Assembly (NCBI RefSeq): GCF_001680005.1
Contig: NC_033564.1
Coordinates: forward strand, 806,001-870,000
Reading direction: 5' to 3'
From: Plasmodium coatneyi
Taxonomy: Eukaryota > Apicomplexa > Aconoidasida > Haemosporida > Plasmodiidae
Length of the DNA stretch: 64,000 nucleotides
Made by a program: the position numbers and the translations under genes. The notes under the pieces are model-generated. The model worked only from the letters and a program-made list of their open reading frames with translations, was not told where the DNA came from and did no database searches. The first letter of the stretch is position 1, and each line of letters starts with the position of its first letter. Shown piece after piece: positions 1 to 9,918 of this stretch.

Positions 1-590
1 CGCTGAGTGCTCGCTTGATTAGCCATGCAGGCTCTCTCGTAAATTTAGCGAAATGCCCCTCCAGTAGTATTCAAATCTTCGGATCGGAAAAGGCCCTGTT
101 CAACTCCCTTAAGGGGAATAAAAAGACGCCGAAATTTGGCATCCTCTACAACTCTTCTTACATTTCTAAGACGCCTCTCCCCATGAAGGGACGCATGTCT
201 AGGTATCTGTCGTGTAAAAGTGCCATGGCGGCTAGAATTGACTCCTTCTCGGACCACCCCACCAACTCATACGGGGTCATATTTAAGAAGCAGCTCGAGC
301 ACAAGATCCTCCACATGGTCAAGGGGGTGAAGCTCTCCAAAAATATCGACTACATGAACGAGGCGGAACAGATTTACAATCAAGAGATCGGCGCGGTGCC
401 TGATGGGGAAGAGGACCAAGAAGGCAAGAAGAAAAAGAAGAAAAAAAAGAAGAAGAAAAAAAAAAACAAGAAGAAGAACAAGGAGGGGGAAGGAGAAGAA
501 GGTGCCGATGTCAATGGCGACCAGAATGAGGAGGAAGACCAACCCGCTGTTGAGGTAAACCAAAGCGACGCCGACTCGGACAGCGACTGA
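1..590 (+). CDS. NOP56: NOP56, C-terminal part (box C/D snoRNP core protein), 5' end outside the window
   Basis: The frame is open from the window edge (first whole codon at base 3) to TGA at 588-590, so this is the last ~195 residues of a longer gene. It starts inside the Nop domain: the stretch RLISHAGSLVNLAK followed by EKALFNSLKG and TPKFGILYNSSYI is the snoRNA-binding signature of the NOP56/NOP58/Prp31 family. The segment PTNSYGVIFKKQLEHKI...SKNIDYMNEA resembles NOP56 more than NOP58. The tail is a Lys-rich block (about 13 consecutive Lys from an A-rich run near 430-465) and then an acidic Asp/Glu/Ser end, as in eukaryotic NOP56. Known role of the family: scaffold of box C/D snoRNPs that guide rRNA 2'-O-methylation in the nucleolus. 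Its stop faces the MYST stop about 540 bases away (convergent). The NOP56 versus NOP58 assignment is likely but not certain. Confidence 0.92.
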   Translation, partial: LSARLISHAGSLVNLAKCPSSSIQIFGSEKALFNSLKGNKKTPKFGILYNSSYISKTPLPMKGRMSRYLSCKSAMAARIDSFSDHPTNSYGVIFKKQLEHKILHMVKGVKLSKNIDYMNEAEQIYNQEIGAVPDGEEDQEGKKKKKKKKKKKKKNKKKNKEGEGEEGADVNGDQNEEEDQPAVEVNQSDADSDSD

Positions 591-1129
591 CGCACGCGCG
601 TGAAGTTTCTTCACTACCGTTTTGTCCACATAGTAATCCTTTTAAAAAATATTTTTTCCTTCAATGCAAATGTGCGTTGTCTCCTCCCAATGAGGAACGT
701 CTCTATGTGTTTACTGTTTAGCTTTACCAAAGCTGCTTTTCTTTGAGAACTGTTTTTGCCCCCACACAGGGGCTCTTCCCTTTTAATTCATTCGTGTGTT
801 GCGGTGTTCCCGCATTGTGAATTGGGCTTCCCATTGGATGGGGGAAATGTATGCCAATCGCGCAACAAATTGGTTAAAAATGTTACAAAGGAGGCGGCAC
901 CTTTCTACAGCAGGGGTTAAAAAGGTCACCACCAAGTGTGCGTTTTCACTTTAACAAAGCGACCACATGGGCGGAAAACTGCACTGAACAAAAAAAAAAT
1001 AGAAAAAAAGCTAGCTAGGAAAAAAAAAATATAGCAAAAAAGCTAGCTAAAAAAAAAAATAGAAAAAAGCTAGCACAAATGCAAACAAGCACTTGCGCAT
1101 GTACCGTAGGCATATACCTAAGCGTGCAC
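591..1129. other. Intergenic spacer between convergent NOP56 and MYST
   Basis: No coding exon is seen. The spacer should hold both 3' untranslated regions. It has A-rich tracts and a cluster of GCTAGC-type palindromes at 1010-1074. Confidence 0.7.
1010..1074. repeat. Cluster of three GCTAGC palindromes separated by A-tracts
   Basis: GCTAGCTAG at 1010-1018, GCTAGCTA at 1042-1049 and GCTAGC at 1069-1074 are separated by runs of 8-10 A. All contain or nearly contain TAGCTA, reported as the core site of the ookinete regulator AP2-O in P. berghei. The position between two convergent 3' ends makes a promoter role doubtful. Confidence 0.5.
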
Positions 1130-2908
1130 CTACTCGTACATGGCCAAGTAATAATCGTAAGAAACCCAGTGGAGTTTGCTCCTACACAATTCGTAGTTTT
1201 TTTGACCCACCTTGGCGAGAACAAACTCCAGCTGTTGCGGGTTTATGTAGTACACGGACTCTCCCCCATTGGCCATCGTTTTAAATATGTCCTTCTCCTC
1301 AAGGCAGGAAATAATATCATTGGTCTCAATACTGGTAATTTCAGACAACTCCTGAATGGATAACTGCTCGTAATTTACCAGCACCTTAAGTAGTGTCTCA
1401 TACCAGTAAGCCATGTAAGACGCAACCCCCAGGTCAGATAGGGGTCTCTCCGGCGTACCAGTACGTCTCTCCTTTTGGGATAAAAAGTAGCTAAAATTGA
1501 TGAGAAATTTCCCATAACCCTTCTTCTGATGTTGTGGCAGCGTCAAAATGCAAGACACATTATTCTTCGAATATTTCTCCTTAGAAAAATATCCCGTAAT
1601 ATGGTAGCCAAATTTATCAAACTCCGTAATGACATAAAAAAGGAATAAATTCACCCTATGCTTTAATGTTTTATGGTCCAGGAATAGCTTCGATAGAAAG
1701 CATAAGTTCTCACAATAAATTCGAAAATAACTTCCATCAATTTCGAAAATGGAAATTTTTTCGCATCGATATATTTCATTCCCGGGGGGATGTCTTATTT
1801 CACATTTTTCTGTATGTCTAAGTAGCTCTTCATTTTCTTTAAAAAAAGATAAGCAAAACTCGCATATATATAGGATGTCTATATTTTGGTACTCCTTCGG
1901 GTAGGGAGAAAAGTACCACGTATCAATTAGGTACTTTCCAAATTTTATTTGGTTTATTGTTTTCAGTTTTGTATTTTCTTCATGTTCTCTTAAATATTCC
2001 TTATCAATTCCTGCGTGGTGATCATCATGGTCTGATTCCTCATTTTCCATTTGTCGTACACATGGTAATCCATCGTCTGGTTCTTCTTCCAGAAGACGCA
2101 AATTCTTATACGCCAACCAACAGTCTAGACGTCTATCGAACTTCTCCCAATGGACATAGTAGTCATAGTCCCACTCATTCATTTGTGTTGTGCTTGTGCT
2201 CAGCTCCGTAGATAATTTACTCATTATTTCATTTTTACTCAAATTTAAAGGGAAGAAAAAATTCACTTCGTTCAGGCTTTTATTTTTTGGCCTTGCATAC
2301 ACAATGGAACAATACCTCCAAACTTTGTTCAGGGGATCCAGACCCCACATGACTTGCTTCACTGGTAATGCATTTGGGAATATCAGCGCGTAGGAGTCGT
2401 TAAACTTGGATAACGAACTAAGGGACTTCCCCGTGCTTCTCGCTTTGCTGCTTCCCCCTTTGACTGCTTTACTACCACTTCCAGTGGGGTTAGCCGAGTT
2501 GTTTGCCACACTGGCGGAACCCTTCTCCTTGCTCCTGGAGCTGCTCGACCCCTTCGTGTTTGTCTTGCTTCCCCCCTTGGCCGCTTTACTACCAATGGGG
2601 GGAAGGCTGCAAATGGGCGCAATGGCCGTGGTGCTACCCCCCGTCGTAGTAGTAATCGTCGTTGTAGCAATGGTGGGATTACTATTCGTGTTGGTAGCAA
2701 TCGTGGCACCGTCTGCGGAACCGCCTCCAGTTACCTCCCCTGAACCGCCAGCGGCAGCCATCGTCTCATCCACCTTTGGCGGAGTATCCTCCTCCCCAAT
2801 GGGTGTTATCATCATGGCGGACTTGCTACTCCCCCCCTTGGAGCCTTTACTCGAGCCCCCACCTCCCCCCTTATTCACCTGCGAACTGCCATTTCTACTT
2901 CCCCCCAT
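1130..2908 (-). CDS. MYST: MYST-family histone acetyltransferase
   Basis: Single exon, 592 aa counted from the first ATG (complement of 2906-2908); a GTG three codons upstream was not used. Residues 1-165 are low-complexity Gly/Ser/Thr/Lys. About 190-275 is a chromo-barrel (YYVHWEKFDRRLDCW). A C2HC zinc finger (C349, C352, H365, C369; CEFC...RHTEKCEIRHPPGNE) leads into the catalytic fold. The acetyl-CoA loop is QHQKKGYGK (about 461-467), the conserved Cys is in VSCILTLP (453), and the catalytic Glu is in TPERPLSD (487). The Lys that is auto-acetylated in yeast Esa1 is conserved in SKLFLDHKTL. Known family role: acetylation of H4/H2A.Z tails in NuA4-like complexes. The zinc finger, barrel and motor motifs are all intact. 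The long Gly/Ser N-terminus is the parasite-specific part. Confidence 0.95.
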   Translation of the reverse strand: MGGSRNGSSQVNKGGGGGSSKGSKGGSSKSAMMITPIGEEDTPPKVDETMAAAGGSGEVTGGGSADGATIATNTNSNPTIATTTITTTTGGSTTAIAPICSLPPIGSKAAKGGSKTNTKGSSSSRSKEKGSASVANNSANPTGSGSKAVKGGSSKARSTGKSLSSLSKFNDSYALIFPNALPVKQVMWGLDPLNKVWRYCSIVYARPKNKSLNEVNFFFPLNLSKNEIMSKLSTELSTSTTQMNEWDYDYYVHWEKFDRRLDCWLAYKNLRLLEEEPDDGLPCVRQMENEESDHDDHHAGIDKEYLREHEENTKLKTINQIKFGKYLIDTWYFSPYPKEYQNIDILYICEFCLSFFKENEELLRHTEKCEIRHPPGNEIYRCEKISIFEIDGSYFRIYCENLCFLSKLFLDHKTLKHRVNLFLFYVITEFDKFGYHITGYFSKEKYSKNNVSCILTLPQHQKKGYGKFLINFSYFLSQKERRTGTPERPLSDLGVASYMAYWYETLLKVLVNYEQLSIQELSEITSIETNDIISCLEEKDIFKTMANGGESVYYINPQQLEFVLAKVGQKNYELCRSKLHWVSYDYYLAMYE

Positions 2909-4258
2909 TCTGTTCACTTAAAAAAACAAGATATATAACTTGGTCTCAGTTTTAATGAATTTTTTTTTGACCAATTTTTTTTCCTCAAAATGGATTATCC
3001 CCAAGGGGGAGGGTTAAAATGGCCCTGCAGGAGGGGAAGTTCCTCTCCATGCGTGAAGGGCACCAATCATCCGTTTAAGCCGATCCCGCATGGGCTGTAT
3101 GTTAAGAAGCCCATTCAGCTATATCGCGCGCCTTTTTTTTTTTTTTTTTTTTTTTAAAACTATACAAACATCGTTCTGTTTCTCCTTGTTCGTCATTTCG
3201 GGAGATGGAAGGGGCTGCCCCCCTCGGCCCTTTTTTTTTCCCCTTGCGCCGACGGGCATTCAGCACAAGCATGTACATGTGGGCAAGAAAATTCGCATGC
3301 AGGCAAAGGCGCATAACAAAAATGCATAAGCACAGGCCACACATGCATACATTACATACGTACAACATACATCTGTGGTTTATCTTGCCCCCCCTTCGTC
3401 ATTTTTGCTACCTCGTGAGCGGATCAATTGGGGTGAATCTTTTTCCTGATCCGTCCCCAACGGGACAGTCACCCTGCCGCATCTAATTCTTTAGTTACAT
3501 CTGTTCTGTTTTTCCCACCTGGGAAGAGTGGGGCAGGAAGGAGTGATTTCCCGTTTTGTCCCACTTCTCCACTCGTGAATAATTTATACGCTTAACTATC
3601 GCTCCTTATGACGTTAAAAATGGAGACAAAAAAAAAAAAAAAAAAAAAAAAGAAAAGTAGCATATGTGTGGTGCCAACAAACTGAAACGAAATAATGTCG
3701 ACACGAAAAGTGGACAAAATGGGGGCTCCGTTTCCCTTGCAACCTCCATCTGGATGATCCCCCCGCTGGTCAAAATGAAAAATGTATCCAATGAACGATG
3801 CGCACAGCTAAGTGAATGGTCACACTTGGTAGGGAAAAACGACGGAGGGGGATAAACGGGAGATGTATGTCACTTCGTTAGGGGCCACCTCAGTGGAACT
3901 GACTCCTCCGTCATACAACCCCTGTTAATATTTGCTGTCTATGTAATTATGCATGTACGAAAGAACACCGAAAGGTTGTGCACTTGAATGGGACACCCTA
4001 CACGCGGTGGTGACATCCTACAGTGGGAAGAGGTACTATATCCTCGGGTGCTACTCCTCTGTTCCGTGGATCCATCTGTTAAATGGTGTGCGTCGTGGGG
4101 AATGAGAAAATGCAAGGAAGTGAATATCCATCTGGAAGCGTTACACTCGATAGACACAGCAGAGGCGTAAGTGGAGGCATCATCATGCACTGCAACCTCA
4201 TTTGCGTCCCCGTGTATAGGTCACCCCTTTTTTTTTTTTTTTTTTTTTGATTTGCGCC
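2909..4258. other. Intergenic spacer: MYST upstream region and 3' end of the next gene
   Basis: No convincing exon on either strand. The spacer holds several long T or A runs (about 3127-3155, 3630-3650 and 4228-4248) and a patch rich in ATGCAT/GTAC steps at 3270-3370. Open frames here are driven by homopolymers and lack splice-consistent partners. Confidence 0.6.
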
Positions 4259-7200
4259 CTACCTCTTGAGTAGATCAACGTACGAGATGCTAGATTCCTT
4301 GAATGCGTTTACCTCTCTTTAAAAAAAAAAAAAAAAATTAATTTCGCATTTGCAGGGGAGTAAATAGGGAATGTATCAACATGTTCTGTGTGGAGTTGTC
4401 TTAGCTGCGTAGTCCCCTTGTCCTAGTAGCCGTGCTCTTTTTTTCTTCCCTTTTTTTTTTTTTTTTTTTGCGCACTTACCCCCGCAAATATTCCATTTCG
4501 TCTTCCGTGAGTCTGTCCCCGAACTGCTTCAATATTAGCAAAATCAGCTCCTTGTGCATGTAACCCGTTTTCTGTTTTGGTTTTTCCATGTAGAGGGGGA
4601 AGAAAAGATGTTGAGTTGGAAGAGGCAGAGATGAAACGAACGTGTAGACGCATTAACACGCCAGTGTGCACACACATCTGCTACTTTTTTTGCGAAATGT
4701 GAGAGGATGATTTGGAGGGGTGGCGTGTCGTAGTTGCTCTCCACCGATCCACCTACACGGATAACCCACCTGGACGTCCCAAATTTCAAAGAAGGTGATC
4801 ATGTTCTGTAAGGCTTCATCCTCATCTATTATAAACGTTTTAATGAAGGCAACCAGGTCGCCTTTTTCTACTTCGCCCATTGCCTTCAGTTCATTCAGCT
4901 TGCTCTGCGTCAGAGGGAGATTCTAGTGGGAAACGGGGCGGAAAAATAGGAATGTGCAAAGACGAAGAAGTGAAAAAACTCATCAGGGGGAAGACATGTT
5001 TTTCGAGGAACGATTGGTGGAGAATCAAACTGGCTTATAAAAATGGCCACTACTCCTTGGGAGCATGTCAAAGTGGATGATCACCCTTCCATGTGACTCT
5101 ACGTCCATCCGCCATTATTCCTCTTACCGCTTTGTATATGACATCCACGCAGTCCTCAAATGTTAACTTGTTGTTCTGCGAACAAGACGGAAAAGTTAGG
5201 AGATGCGTTTTTTTTTTTTTTGTCCTGCTTCATGCCAGATGAGTCCACATGAATGTGTTATTTTTCTCCTCCTCCTTACTTCCTTCTTTTGCAGGAGCTC
5301 CATCACTTGATTTATTTTTCTCCCTTCCAGACTTTCATCCACGTGAGTTGGTTGTTCATCTTTCTGTTCAGCTTCCTTTCCTGCTACATCATTGGGTATT
5401 TCTTTCGCTCCCTGAGAGGATTCCCCTTCCAGGTTTTGCTTGTTGTCTTGCTCTTCCTCTTGACTCCCTTTTTCTGCTTCCCCAACTTTGCCCTGATTCA
5501 TGTACCCCTTTTGTTCTTCTTCCTCTACTCCCCCTTGGTTTTTTCTAATTTCATTTATTTTCCTGTTAAGGTACTCTTGGTGTTTTTTCAGTTCGCGTCC
5601 GCTCAAGGCACTCACCAGGAGAAGCTTGTCTCCCATTTTTTGGAGCTCCTTGTTCTTCTCTGCAGCCTTCCGCACGAAGTCATTGTACTAGGGGGGTGGC
5701 GAGTTGAGGGAAAAATATAATAACGCAAGCGGGGTGTAATGAAACGCATCGAACAGATCGAATGGGTCAAATTGTAGACGCCGATGGCGACGGTGGAACG
5801 GTTTTCATATGGCCCCCCAAATGGGCAAACGACTCGTGTGCACCACGCTGCCATGATGCATCCTCCTTCTACGCGTTTACCTTTTTCTTGCTCTTGTCAA
5901 AAGTTTCCTTGAAGTTACTTCTGTCGCCCTCCCTGGAGAGATGCTCATCCACACTGGTCATCACGCGGCGGAAGTTTTCCAGTGCCTATTAAGGGGATCG
6001 TAAAGGAGTTATCCCATTAGAAGCTGTGAAATGCAGAAGGACAAATCGGACAAGCATTCCTACACTTTAGATGGTATACCTCCCTATGTGTGTTTCGTAA
6101 AATAAAAAAAAAAATTATTGCTACTACATTACCTCTATAAGCATGGCGTTGTTCTTGGCCAGATGTTCCTTATATTGCAAGGTCTGGTTCATCACTTCCC
6201 GTTTTTCGTTCTTCTCATTTTGTATCTTCCCTAGCATGTCGTCTAAATCGTCCTTCAGGCTCTTTAGGCGGGTAAAAAGAACACACACATATATACGCAC
6301 ATATATACAGGCGGGGATGAAAGTAGAATGACTCCACCCCCCTCATTAGTCTGAGCTGTTCGTGGGGGACGCCCATGGGAATGCAAGCGGCCTACGTTGA
6401 TTTGATGCTCGCAGTAGCATATGTTCATCTCCAGCTCTTGGATTTTTTTCCTGCGAGTGGGGCGGGACAAGGCTCAACATGATATACTACGTGATATGCT
6501 ACGTGATGAGCAACCTGATAGACTAGCTGGTGTAGTGTCCCTCTGGGTAGCTCCCCCCGATGGGAAACAAATGAACGTTTTTATCCCATTACGTGTTCAA
6601 TATATCGGTTGCTATCGACAGGTCCGTTTGCGCCCTAGCTGACTTCACAACGTCCATGAGAATTATTTTGTCTCCCTGAAATGGGGTAAAGTGGGTAGGG
6701 GTTGCAATGGTCATATATAGGTATATGGGGACCCCCGGACAGGAAATAACAGATGCGTCTCGGTTTCATCGCTCTCTTGAAGTGTTTTTTCATTACGCCA
6801 ATTTTCTCGCAACAGGAGACGATGCTCTCCAAGGCTATCTTATACTCGAGGAACGCGTGCTTCAGCTTTTTCAGTCTCATCTGCGTGCTTTTGCTGAGTA
6901 GAGAAAGGGGGTAATTTGGTGAATGGATCTATGAATCCATGGTGGGGATAGCATGAACCTGCGCAGAGAGTCCATCTGTTGCCTTTTCGGCGTCCTCCCC
7001 CATGTTTGTCTTTGTCCTCACTTCTGCTCGTAGTAGGTACGGCACATCTTCATGAGCTCCTCATTTTTTTTTTTATCAACCAGAAGCTTATTTCTGCTTA
7101 ATTTGCTGCGGACATCGAGGGGGAAAAATATTTCAACGGAGTGACAACATAACGTGGGTGTGCATGCCTTAACGCCCACTGCATGGAGAATAATCCTATG

Positions 7201-8792
7201 AATGGGATACTTCTCCTTTCAGTTCGCCTTGGTTAGGAGTGCCCCCATCTGAAGGCCCCCATTCTATTTCATCCTCACTTGCGCTCCATGACGTTCTGTA
7301 TGATCCCATTTTGTACGTTTATAATGCTCTTTTTCGTTTTTAGATCCCCCTGATACTTCCTCACCATGTGGAGCACGTTTTGTATGTCGTCTTTGTTGTA
7401 AAAAACTCCCGCCTGTGGGGAAAAGGGGGACATATGAAACAAAAAAAATAATAAAACACAGCACATCACACGTGTGTGGACAGGAGTAATGCACACTGGA
7501 GAGCATTACATCTCCATGGCACAACACTGTGTAGCGCTCCAAATGATGATTACCTTAATCAGCTCGAGGTGAATCCTAGTGTCCAAATTTTTCTTCAAGT
7601 CGTTATACTTGTGTTTCATGGCCTCGAATTTATCCTTGTATGTCAACTCGCCATATTCCCCACCACTGCAAAGGAGACCAAAGAAAACATGATAAATTTG
7701 TGACGAAGCAATGAAAAGGAACTCTCTCAAAATGAAACCCTAACCCCACAATGGGTAGACGCTCTCACTGATTTTTCTCCACCCCTTCCTCAAATTTTCT
7801 ATTTTTATTTTTGACGGATGTTTATACCTGCCTTTTGGTATCCCCTCCCCCGGGGCACATATCCCCAGGGGTTCGATAATCTTCTCCACATTTCTGTCGT
7901 GCACTTTTTCCTTCAAGGTGTCCAAGTAGTCGATGTTGTTTATAATCTCGTTGATTTTTTCAAACTCCTGCGATTTGGAAAAGGGAGGAAAAAATAAAAA
8001 ATAAAGTGTAATAATAAATTACAGTGTATAACAAATGAGCCCTCTTGTAGACACAATCAGGGGCAAGCTAAACAAAGCATCCATCCGAATTGTTAGCTTA
8101 AATCTCCCACCCCAATCAAAGGACTTCCCTCACGCGCAACACTCAGAATATGCTGACGCGCACTAATGGAAGAAACCCTCTCAAATAAAGAGTAGGACCT
8201 GTTTTTTTCTTGTGTGTCTTATTTGTTTCCCTTGGGAGAATAAGACGCACTCTCTATTAATCCTAAAATATGTCACGTAAGCAGAATATTGACGGTGGTA
8301 TGAATTTGTCCACTTAAGTAGTCACGCAAGGGTTTACTTGCACGTGTTCACATGCACAGGGGTGAGCTAAAATAGGCAGCTTCTCTGTCCACTTCGCGGT
8401 GTGTGTGTGAAGACGAATAATAGACATTCGTCTTTGCGCTCTTACAGCTTATAGTTTATAGGCTCGCTTCCCTTGTCCTGATAATAGGATAAAAAGTGAA
8501 CAAAATTATACATACATGTGTGCTTCAAAGGGGCAACTGTGGTGGGGGCACATACTCAGGTGGAAGTACACATGTAAACTAAGGTGCACGTTTTCTATTT
8601 TGGCTTATATTTTCGCGTTGCCCCCTTTTTCAGTACCAATAAAAGCACCGCCTCTGTGCGGAGGTCCTCGTAGAAGGAGACGCGGTTCTTCCTGAAGAGA
8701 GAGCTAAAAGGCTTTCCATCGTCATCGTAGCTCAGTGGATTTCTTCTCTGTGTATTCACAATTTTGTTTACACTGCCTTTTAATATTTCCAT
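4259..8792 (-). CDS. Coiled-coil protein with C-terminal calmodulin-like (degenerate EF-hand) domain, 15 exons
   Basis: Not recognised by name. Model on the minus strand: 8637-8792, 7828-7967, 7554-7665, 7279-7412, 7022-7105, 6797-6893, 6593-6675, 6396-6450, 6133-6261, 5881-5985, 5280-5687, 5128-5175, 4770-4922, 4480-4571, 4259-4316. The sum is 1854 nt (617 aa), with every junction GT/AG and phase-consistent. ATG is at 8790-8792; an upstream GTG was ignored. Residues ~55-400 are mostly helical and charged, typical of coiled coil. About 400-490 is a Glu/Gln/Lys-rich linker. About 505-617 resembles the C-lobe of calmodulin or a myosin light chain: FFEIWDVQKTGYMHKEL, then FGDRLTEDEMEYL, ending ISYVDLLKR. 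The EF loop lacks the usual acidic residue at position 3 and the Glu at position 12, so calcium binding is doubtful. First intron (7968-8636) is long and could hide a small exon. Family inference: a cytoskeletal or centriole-type protein; no function assigned. Confidence 0.7.
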
Positions 8793-9861
8793 CTTATCGT
8801 TCGCGCCGACGTGCGGAAATGTGTACACGTGCTGGTAATGTCTTTTGGGGGCACTTTATAAGCGTTTTTTTTTGCCACTATTTACGTGTTTCCTTTTCAT
8901 GCACCGTTTCTTTATAGAACAAACTTTTCGAGCGAACAAGACAACTCTCTTGCGATTGTGCAACGTACCCGCGTAATTTCAATTTGGAGAAAATGTCAAT
9001 TAAACAAATTAACACTCAAAGGTGAAATGTATGCAAAAAAAAAAATAAAAATAAATCAACACAACATAACATAACACAACGTAGTGTATCATTGCGAATT
9101 GCACACATTTATCATCACAGTCAAGTGATAACAAAAGGGAAAAAAAAAAAAAAAAAAATCAGCACAATGCAACGTGTCACTAAATTCCTGTCTGCAAAAG
9201 TGCGACGGATGGATAATTCATACGCGTGTTCATTTTGTTGGCATTTTTGTTTTCCTCTTTTTTTATTATCAAGTTTAAGGGGCATAATGATGCAACGAAC
9301 ATTTTAAACAATTTTTAAAGTGATAAAAGTACAACAATACGCAATATGCGTATAACTGGGAGAGTGTCAGTTGCGTTTCCTCCACCAACTGCATCACTCG
9401 CTGTGTTTCTTTTGCTAAACATTTGGTTAAGTCTCCCTCGGTGAGGCTAAACACCCACTGGACGGAAGTCTCTTTAGATTATTTTTATCGTCCTTCTTGC
9501 TTCACATTTCGCTGCATACGTCTTTTCTGCCCTTCAAATGTACAAATATTTCGTTGTCACCCCATTTGGGTTTCCTCAAAATGATAAGAAAAAAGAAAAA
9601 AAATGATTTGCCCCTAGCTCTCACCACGCTGCCAATCAACTCGTATGTCGCAGATATCTACACACAGGATTAAGTAGACGCAGAAAAATGTTCCAACGTT
9701 TTTGTATTCTTTATGGTTTCTCCTTCTCTTCTTCGCTTCGTTCACTTTGCGTTAGAAAAATCGTAAAAGTTGTTACTTCGCCAAAGTGAGGACTTTTCTT
9801 TTTTTTCTTTTTGCATTTGTGTGTGTGCAGAACAAACAGGTAGATTTTATGAACGGTGCAG

Positions 9862-9893
<32 letters not shown>

Positions 9894-9918
9894 CTGGCTA
9901 GCTAGCCAAAAAGGGTTG
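8793..9918. other. Spacer: upstream region of the coiled-coil gene and 3' flank of ARPC1
   Basis: No exon recognised. It has A/T tracts (9139-9157, about 9867-9893) and, at 9896-9907, a perfect 12-base palindrome GGCTAGCTAGCC just past the ARPC1 stop and about 1.1 kb upstream of the coiled-coil gene start. Confidence 0.6.
9896..9907. promoter_or_regulatory. 12-bp palindrome containing TAGCTA (possible AP2-O-type site)
   Basis: GGCTAGCTAGCC is a perfect inverted repeat next to a T-run. TAGCTA is the reported core of the P. berghei AP2-O motif. The site lies on the upstream side of the 15-exon gene, but also directly in the ARPC1 3' flank. Binding is inference. Confidence 0.3.

Noticed and set aside
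2909..2917. GTG-initiated extension of MYST by three residues
   Set aside because: An ATG with normal context follows directly; GTG starts are not expected in nuclear genes of this group.
8793..8828. GTG-initiated 12-residue extension of the coiled-coil gene
   Set aside because: The first ATG is at 8790-8792; no ATG exists upstream before the stop.
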